DNA from: Halisarca cf. caerulea
Taxonomy: Eukaryota > Porifera > Demospongiae > Chondrillida > Halisarcidae
Assembly: GCA_963170055.1 (NCBI GenBank)
Contig: CAUJGJ010000255.1
Coordinates: forward strand, 131,901-156,900
Direction: 5' to 3'
Length of the DNA: 25,000 nucleotides
Shown piece by piece: positions 18,537-25,000 of the stretch. The notes beneath the pieces were generated by a model. It was not told the origin of the DNA and did not search any database. It saw nothing but the letters and a program-made list of their open reading frames with translations. The translations under genes were made by a program, and so were the position numbers. Position 1 is the first letter of the stretch. The number at the start of each line of letters is the position of its first letter.

Positions 18537-19067
18537 ATGGAATGTGGCGGCCTCCGTGGAAAATTATTAAGCAAATTGATCTCAAAGAACGTGAATGAAA
18601 CTATTGGACGAACTTTGAGAATGATTATGATAACTCAAAAATACATCATGTACAAAGGGAAAAGACACAAGACAGATAAAATACTGACAGGAACAGATGA
18701 TGGCCTTGTTAGAGCATTCAAGAAAGGAGAAGATCATTCTTCTACGGAGATAACGGCCAGTTGTGAACTCTTCACTGCAGCCCGATTTCACCAAGTTGAA
18801 CGTCCCAAATACAGTTTAAAGATGCCAAAAAACATCTAGAAATGGTGTTTGTGCTCAGAAAAGGACCCTGTGACTGATTTGCGGAGGAAAACTACCGATT
18901 TCCACAAGGCCGAATTGTAAATTGTTGAAAGCCTTCCCCCAAAGACGATGACGACTAGCTCTCAACATAAGGTTTTCTTCCAAGAATGGCACAGTCGAGT
19001 TGCTTTACTACATCTTGTGAACTATCAGGCAGCTCAATTGTGTAAGACAAGTCATTACAAACTTGTC
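18537..19067 (+). pseudogene. unrecognised pseudogene or degenerate element protein, copy 2
   Basis: It has the same frame as 7150-7680, with the same two internal stops (TAG at 18837-18839, TAA shortly after) and the same final TGA. Changes from copy 1 in the first 100 codons include Asn to Asp in GTDDGLVRAFKKGED, Gln to Arg in AARFHQVERPK and Cys to Tyr after it. As there, no family is recognised. Confidence 0.45.
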
Positions 19068-19386
19068 TGAATTGAGAGTATTGAAGCGCATCAAAACAAC
19101 CAATAACCATAACTTTTTTATGGCTTTATGGCCATAAACCCTTTCTGTGACTTGATATCTGCACTCCTTGGCTTTCAAACTGTAATGAAAGAGCACTTCA
19201 CTATATCTGAAGCCATTTTAAAGAATTATAGTAAAAAATCAAACCCTCTTGATGAAAGGCACGAGGTACATTAAGGGGTCAAGTATTGTGATGCTCAGAC
19301 AAAGTGCTCATATATCACTTTTGGTTTATTATATAGTACAAGATGTGTTAGCACTAGTATATCAGATAGAATCCCATGCTACTAAC

Positions 19387-19689
19387 CTCTTCTTGCACTG
19401 AAAGAAGTGTACACTCATCAGTCCCCATTCCCACTTTAATCCCAGGAGAAGGGGCTTCAGGTGTACTTTGCAACATTTGCCCTGGAGAGCATTCAATGGA
19501 TCCACTTCTGCCCGCATTGCTTTCTGGTTCACTTTCTGACGGTTTATCTTGAGATTTGGTATTGTCGACATCCGGTCTGCTTTTTGTAATTGTGCTCATG
19601 GATTCATTCCCAGTAGTATTGCTGTTGCGTCCATTTCCTGGGGGGTTATCTTCAGTTGGAGGGGGCAAAATATCATCTGGGGTACTTTC
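19387..19689 (-). CDS. internal exon C: acidic Pro/Ser/Glu-rich protein, phase 0-0
   Basis: This is the third copy: 303 nt, 101 codons. The acceptor CTACACATTGTAG and donor GAAGAG|GTTAGT are kept. One codon is missing near the 3' end, where ECTLLSVQEE replaces ECSTHLPVQEE, so the length change is in frame. The centre (SRPDVDNTKSQDKPSESEPE, then SNAGRSGSIECSPGQMLQST) is nearly identical to exon D. The intron flank to its right matches that of exon A. Its last third is the most diverged of the four copies. Nothing breaks the frame. Confidence 0.7.
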
Positions 19690-20654
19690 CTACAATGTGT
19701 AGAAAGCAAAACAGATGGATGAATTACATAGCAAATGTAAAATGGTTAGTGTAGCTGTAAATATGCTATGTCGCTACCCTGAACACTATTACAAGGCATT
19801 CCACTTTCCATTATCCATTGGGTATTATTGTAAACCTCAAAAATCAGCCCACAGACATTCATGGGATTGCATGGTAAAAAGTATACCAACATACTGCATG
19901 CATCTTATAATGGAGGTAGGCCATTTCTATCTTTACACTAATCTGCAATTGAATGGAAGAAGTATCCATACTATAATTAATATATGGTAATACCTGAAAC
20001 AGCTAGTACACAATGTGACTTACTATAGCAACAAAGAAGACAAAAACTTGTTGCCATTACTTACAGTATAGTGCAAACTTCGGTCATGTACTGTAAAAGT
20101 GGTTGCTTTACCTCTTCTTATAAAACTTTGGAAAGGGCCACTGTGGGCCATAAATTTCAAAGGGTAGCCGTGATAGATACCCAAGGCTTCTAACTAGCTT
20201 TTATGGAGGCACTAAATCCAGGCCCGTAAGAAGCTTCAAAAAACCGGTCTGGCCATATAACATCACTGACATCATAAAATAAAACTTAATGATGTTCTGG
20301 TATGTATGTATATTACACATAATGAGCAAATGGTCATACAAAATCTATAAAGGCAAAATTCTTAACCACAGGCACTCTATGGTTAAAGTCGTCAGGAAAA
20401 GTTCCAATTTCTGCCATTCTAGTGCATGTGGTCTTATGCAATCTTAGTCACTTGATAATGTGGTTTGTTATAGTATAATAACCTTCCCACTAGGTTACCT
20501 AGCACGCCAGACTTGTCTCTTCAGGCATGATTCATTCATACCTTTCTATGAATAAATTATTGAGGTCACATGCAGCTAGAGAATAATTATTAAAATGGTC
20601 CCTGTTCTTTAGCTTACAGCTCTAGGGCTTTGGTGTAAAACCTTTCAAATTATA
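19690..20654. repeat. monomer C flank and spacer, deleted from unit 1
   Basis: From 19690 the sequence follows the flanks of the other monomers: GCTATGTCGCTACCCTGAAC, CATTCCACTTTCCATTATCC, CAGACATTCATGGGATTGCA. CCACTGTGGGCCATAAATTT ... GATAGATACCC (20137-20206) recurs at 22468-22538. About 890 bp of this (19765-20654) have no counterpart in unit 1. An open frame at 19715-19990 is not supported. Confidence 0.75.
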
Positions 20655-21170
20655 ATGTTTTAAAGTTTATTTTCTGCCATTGATGGTCCAATTCATTAGG
20701 AAGAGAAACAATAGCTAGAGCAACCTGAGGCGAATTGATCATTCTGCCATATCTGCTGGTTTTTCACCATTATTGCCTTTGTTTCAAAGTTCTGAGGCTT
20801 GAGGTTGACCAAAAAACCAGTAGGGCCATGGCCCTACTGGCCCTGGTTGCTCCTATGGCCCTGAAATCAATGTTGGGGTAGGTTAGCTAGACGTTTCTAG
20901 AACAGATTATAATTTCTTACTTCTGTAATGTTCGTTATAGGCAAATTTCACCAAGAGAAAGTTCTGCCTACTGTCTAGCCTCATATATGCATAGCCCTAT
21001 GCTCGTCTAGCCATATGCCCATCTTGCCCTTTGCCCACCCAGCCCTGTGCCCGTTTTACAACTTAAACTTGTTCCAAGTGTTTTTGTAAGCCTTTTGGCA
21101 CGGTTCTGTGTCAACCCTACATCCTTTTACCATTTTTAAATGGTTACATATAGAAACCAATGCCACTAAC

Positions 21171-21482
21171 CTCTTCTTGTACTGGAAGATGTGTACTACA
21201 TTCACCAGTTTCCATTCCCACTTTAATTCCAGGAGAAGGGGCTTCAGGTGTACTTTGCAACATTTGCCCTGGAGAGCATTCAATGGATCCACTTCTGCCT
21301 GCATTGCTTTCTGGTTCACTTTCTGACGGTTTATCTTGAGATTTGGTATTGTCGACATCCGGTCTGCTTTTTGTAATTGGGCTTATGGGTTCATCCCCAG
21401 TAGTATTGCTGTTGCGCCCATTTCCTGGTGGGTTATCTTCTGAATCAGTTGGAGGGGGCAAAATATCATCTGGGGTACTTTC
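21171..21482 (-). CDS. internal exon D: acidic Pro/Ser/Glu-rich protein, phase 0-0
   Basis: This is the fourth copy: 312 nt, 104 codons, with the same acceptor and donor. It has two extra codons near the start (PPPTDSEDNPPGNG against PPPTEDNPPGNG), again in frame. Its central part equals exon C almost exactly, whereas its last 15-18 codons (METGECSTHLPVQEE) equal exons A and B, so it is a mosaic. On the minus strand it would be the first of the four to be transcribed. No upstream exon was identified between it and the right edge of the window. Confidence 0.72.
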
Positions 21483-21654
21483 CTACAATGTGTAGAAAGC
21501 AAAACAGATCAATGAATTACATAGCAAATGTAAAATGGTTGAGGTGTACTTGTGAATATGCTATGCTGCTACCCTGGGCACTATTACAACAAGGCATTCC
21601 ACTTTCCATTATCCATTGTGTACTATTGTACACTCACACAAAGTATACATACAT

Positions 21655-22352
21655 GTGGCAGTCGCGAGTAGAAATTAGGAATTAGGTACGTTGCGTAATG
21701 TTGAGAAAATGAGTTTCGAATTTCCCTCGCTTTTCTTTAGCCTCTTACTAAAGATATCTAAATGATCTGGGCCTCTATTTGAAGCCTAGTACGAACGAAG
21801 GGGTTATTTCTTGTTCGACAGCGCGCAAAGGAACGTTTCGTCACTAAAATCTGCTAAATGACGCAAGTTTGACACTCAAAGTGAACCTTCCTCTTCTTCT
21901 TCTCCTCCTACATCTATTCGAAGTTGTTAGGTATCTCTGCGAGCACTTCAAGACGAGTTGTTCGAAGAAAACCTTGTCACAGTAAGCTTGGCCGATTTCT
22001 GGTAGCTTAGCCGTGTTGTAGTCAAAGTTACTGCCTTTTTTAAAGGATATTAAACCTCCCCGATGCTTTGAAAGGTATGAGAAGTATTTGTTTCACTGTC
22101 CCATTGGTCTTTACAACCTAAATAGTGCAGTTTTTGTTGGCGCCGTTGGACAGGCGGCCATTTTTTCTTTGCATTCTGGCCACGATCGCGAGCAGAAGAG
22201 GACCTTCTTGTGGACCATTTACACGAAATTTGGTGGAGTTTGGCATTCAAACTTTCAGGACTACTATTCCACATGTCAAAGAACATTTTTCTGCAAAGAA
22301 GTGAATTTTCATGTCCCGTACCTAATTCCTAATTTCTACTCGCGACTGCCAC
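21655..22352. mobile_element. 698-bp inverted-repeat element with 4-bp target duplication
   Basis: The left end begins GTGGCAGTCGCGAGTAGAAA and the right end is its exact reverse complement over 36 bp. ACAT flanks it on both sides (21651-21654 and 22353-22356). The sister monomer at 10005-10035 reads TATACATACATATCAGCC without the element, so the empty site confirms both boundaries and the 4-bp duplication. No transposase is encoded, and open frames at 22050-22286 and 22088-22378 are incidental. Four-bp duplications occur in several DNA-transposon superfamilies and I cannot assign one. Perfect inverted repeats imply a recent insertion, later than the block duplication. Confidence 0.92.
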
Positions 22353-22427
22353 ACATATCAGCCAACAGACAATCATAGGATTGCAAGGAAAAGAATACAT
22401 ACATACATATACTACGTAAATAATTAA

Positions 22428-22650
22428 TAAACAGCATCACCTACAGCAGTACACAATACAACTTAGCCACTGTGGGCCATAAATTTCAAAGGGTAGCCGT
22501 GATAGATACCCTAGGCTTCTAATTAGCTTCCATGAAGGTACTAAATCAATGTTGGGGTAGGCTAGCTAAACGTTTCTAGAACAGATTATTATTTCTTCCT
22601 TCTCTAATGTTAGTTATAGGCAAATTTCACCAAGAGAAAAGTTCTGCCCA
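22428..22650. repeat. tail of the monomer array
   Basis: CCACTGTGGGCCATAAATTT (22468 onward) repeats 20137 onward. CAATGTTGGGGTAGG ... CAAATTTCACCAAGAGAAA (22545-22639) repeats 9241-9340 and 20870-20970. Homology to the other monomers stops near 22650, which marks the right end of the array. Confidence 0.8.
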
Positions 22651-23260
22651 GACTAGAATTAGTGCATTGTCCCCTTTTGAGAAAATCTGTAGTTTTTCTA
22701 AACTTAGATGCTTCCAAAGGATAAGCACAAGACTAGAAATTAAAGTGGGATTCATTCAGCATTATTACCAAAGCTTAGAGATCTTTGCATGAGTTTAGAC
22801 TTCACTAATTTAATGCTCGTAAAAAAGTAATCGGTAAGGAGTAATGGATAATTTTTGACATTTAAATTAGCTTTTGGTAAAGTAGGTTGGGTTTTTCACT
22901 GAGAATCTCTAACATTTAAGGCTTCAAACTAAAATGTCATGCCTTCACAGGAGCAAATTAAAATTTTTTATACAATCTGGACAAGCACCACCGAAGAGCT
23001 GAACTGGAACTATGGAATTATTGCTGATAAAATTCGTTGTTATCATGTCTAAAATATCATTTGAATATAATATTACATAACTGAAAAGACTGCAAGCAAG
23101 GTAAAGCTTCCAATCATTGAGACTGCACTTATGCTCCGAAAAAGCTGATTAGTAGAGACTAATAGTTTAATAAAATCCTTTATGATCGCAACAGGAATTC
23201 AAGAAGTCCATAGGCAAGAAGGTGACTGTGTGTCTACTTTGAGATACTTCATGGATGAAT
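22651..23260. other. no recognisable feature
   Basis: AT-rich sequence with no supported gene or repeat. Confidence 0.5.
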
Positions 23261-23262
23261 TA

Positions 23263-23768
23263 CTGTATAGCGGGAAATTTTCGCAGGATAAAATTTTCAC
23301 GAATAGCTTATTTCCTGAAATTCGCGGATATTTTCGCGGATCCCTAAAATTAAGGATGCCATTTCATTTCTTAGGCGATGGTAGGAAAGTAGCTTTTGAG
23401 TGTATCGTGTGAACGAAATGGCACAAGTTGAAGCCTTTTACACCATTTACACTTCAGTGGAAGATTTGAGGTAACTTTTGCTTTCTAATGGGCCTTGAAA
23501 CTTTCAGGTGTGCACGCTCTGCCTGATCGTTTCGTTTGAAGTAGGGAAAAAGCGACGTATATATAGCACGACCAGCTTTTCCAGAAACTGCTGCTCACAC
23601 AAAAGAATAATGGTGCAGGGGCCTAGCGTGTACGTACTACCTGAGCCTAACGTAGCTGTGGATGTACATGTCTAATACCAAGATTTCGCAGATTAAAAGT
23701 TTCGCGAATGTTGGAATAACCGCGAAATCCGCGAAAATATTACTCCGTGAAAATTTCCCGCTATACGG
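23263..23768. mobile_element. 506-bp MITE with TA target site
   Basis: The left end reads CTGTATAGCGGGAAATTTTC and the right end is GAAAATTTCCCGCTATACGG (19 of 20 paired), with TA directly outside each (23261-23262 and 23769-23770). Further inside, TTTTCGC, CGCGGAT and ATTCGCG motifs recur on both arms in imperfect inverted order. A TA target suggests mobilisation by a Tc1/mariner-type transposase. This is inference from the target only. An open frame at 23182-23412 crosses its left end and is not a gene. Confidence 0.82.
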
Positions 23769-23770
23769 TA

Positions 23771-24697
23771 AGCCTGTACAGATGAGTAGCATGGCGAATT
23801 TCCCCATTTAGTGCCGAGCATGGAAGGGAGCACAGCAAGTTCCCTAACGGGATCAAAGTTGGACCACAGAGGTCGAAAATAAAAGTAAACTTTTATGACA
23901 AATAAAGTATAGATAGAAATATCGGTTTTTAGCTTTGAAATTAAAGCTTTTACATATTATTACTAAAGGAACCTCAGAATTGAATCTTGGGGCATTGTGT
24001 GTAGCTTCTTTCAGTTCATGTTCAACATCTTGTAATAAGGAACATTGCTTTTGAGGAAAAAACCCTCAACCTAACAGCCATGGAATGGAGCATCATCGTG
24101 TAAGATATTATTTAGTAAGCTTTTACAGGTATGGTATGGTGAGTTTTCAACTTTAGTCATAAAACAAAATGGCTGCGGCTTACAAACTTCACAAATCTAA
24201 CACCTTGTTTTATTTCCCTATAAATGCAAACCCTCAAAAAATGACATAAATAACAATACATTGTGAATATTCCTAAACAATCCAAAATCTGTTGTAGCTG
24301 CTGTATGAGTTTGAGATTATTTTCAATAAATCATAGAACAAAGATTGAAAAACATGGTTGTAAAAACTTTTGAGTAAATGAACACACAAACTAATTCATA
24401 AGACACAGCACATCAGGATCTTACTTTTTTGGTTATGGGAGCAGGAAACTCCATCTCCCGGCTGTTATGTATGCAGAGAATTTCTGCTCCAATTGAATGG
24501 TCGTGGCAACCAACAGCTGAACATAATGCCAACAGAACAACTTACTGTCTCCCCACAACCAGGATGTAAAGATTTATTCTTGAAGGATAATATAACTAAG
24601 GTTCAAGTATATAGACTCAGGTTTACACGTCGCGTTTTTGGACAAAACTTTCTCAAGGCCATGAATCTATTGCCAATGCCAGGTCACGTGAACAATC
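23771..24697. other. no supported gene
   Basis: AT-rich. An open frame at 24493-24729 may include upstream remains of the retroelement that follows, in another frame, but its peptide gives no clear motif. Confidence 0.4.
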
Positions 24698-25000
24698 AAA
24701 GGAAAACTATACATGGCACTTGTAAGTGATCTAAAATCTACAGGTTGTAAGGATGGTTTGTTCACCATTGAGATCAGCTCACTTGGTTATTTCAACATGG
24801 AGTCCTTCAATGCCATCAAGATCATTTCTCCCTTGACTCTCTAGAAGAAATAATTATCAGTGACCTTGCCTTAAGCAAGATAGCCATCACTTGCTCAAAC
24901 CTCATCTTTAAAGCCAGACTTAATGAATGGTGGAATACTAACCCCATCTTGTCTCCTCCCCACCCACTATATGACACAGCTACGTTCACTGGTTGTACAC
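24698..25000 (+). pseudogene. retroelement protein fragment, region after reverse transcriptase (partial)
   Basis: Two frames follow each other. At 24692-24844 the peptide includes LYMALVSDLKSTGCKDGLFT, IEISSLGYF and NAIKII. At 24847-25000 it includes SDLALSKIAITCSNLIFKAR and LNEWWNTNP and stays open to the window edge. The pattern Y..LVSDL.S.G...T.E..S.GY, followed by a short basic helix with S...I...R...W, is one I recall from the end of reverse transcriptase proteins of sponge and cnidarian elements. That recognition is by pattern only. At least one frameshift and one stop (24842-24844) show that it is decayed. More of it may lie to the right of the window. Confidence 0.5.

Larger units (their letters stand above)
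18054..19197. repeat. segmental duplication, unit 2 (partner 6667-7812)
   Basis: This matches 6667-7812 throughout. The left boundary is where TTTC.CTGGGAG begins, and the right boundary is AAAGAGCACT, after which the two copies diverge. It carries a family A terminal segment (18110-18243), the MITE (18324-18534) and the pseudogene (18537-19067), all in the same order as unit 1. Confidence 0.93.
20655..22427. repeat. duplicated block, unit 2 right part, with monomer D
   Basis: This corresponds to 9030-10085. It includes the 20-bp perfect palindrome AGTAGGGCCATGGCCCTACT (20819-20838), the tail segment at 20867-20975, the monomer start near 21010, exon D and its flank. A 698-bp element interrupts the flank at 21655-22352, after which homology resumes (ATCAGCCAACAGACAATCAT) and ends at about 22427. 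Confidence 0.92.

Noticed and set aside
20112..20200. Minus-strand open piece ending AAGAAGAG|GTAAAG, with the peptide SLGYLSRLPFEIYGPQW repeated at 22467-22530
   Set aside because: The donor looks good, but no acceptor with a pyrimidine tract precedes it, and the second copy lacks the donor. It is probably monomer spacer and not an exon.
23182..23412. 76-codon frame with TTTTCGC repeats
   Set aside because: It lies across the left end of the MITE, and its repetitive peptide follows from the inverted-repeat structure.

Overview
The window is eukaryotic and almost certainly from an invertebrate animal. It is AT-rich, its genes use GT..AG introns, and it holds many decayed non-LTR retrotransposons, piggyBac elements and short inverted-repeat elements. 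The retroelement protein fragments resemble sponge and cnidarian elements, so an early-branching metazoan such as a sponge is my best guess. That guess is inference only. There is no bacterial-style operon, no CRISPR array, and no tRNA or rRNA that I could recognise.

Layout. 1-800: little beyond a short open end of a possible upstream exon and one inverted-repeat element terminus. 801-1498: a frameshifted non-LTR reverse transcriptase (+). 1803-2043: the zinc-binding C-terminus of a decayed piggyBac transposase (-). 2044-2226: a dispersed repeat seen again at 14044-14226. 2276-2371: a lysine-rich candidate exon (-). 2977-4922: pieces of a foldback repeat, a piggyBac-like terminus, a second non-LTR fragment (-) and a TA microsatellite. 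5019-6240: an inverted-repeat element. 6297-6430: a retroelement fragment. 10205-12660: a full-length piggyBac element with intact ends but a broken transposase. 12665-18053: mostly non-coding inverted-repeat elements. 23263-23768: a MITE. 24698-25000: another retroelement fragment that runs off the window.

The main signal is a nested duplication. One block (6667-7812 plus 8484-10085) recurs at 18054-19197 plus 19363-22427, about 11.4 kb apart. Inside each block are two monomers of about 1.79 kb. Each monomer carries one minus-strand exon of 101-104 codons with a clean acceptor, a clean donor and phase 0 on both sides: 8649-8954, 9546-9851, 19387-19689 and 21171-21482. All four are open and all length differences are whole codons. 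Their protein is acidic, rich in Pro, Ser and Glu, and not recognised. The copies are mosaic and differ mostly by amino-acid-changing substitutions. They look like a tandem exon array of one large minus-strand gene, or of a young gene family, into which transposons have inserted.

How the parts relate: transposons explain most of the other sequence. The block duplication carried along a 211-bp MITE and a roughly 530-bp pseudogene that share stop codons in both copies. A 698-bp element in the last monomer has an exact empty site in its sister monomer, so its boundaries are defined from this window alone.
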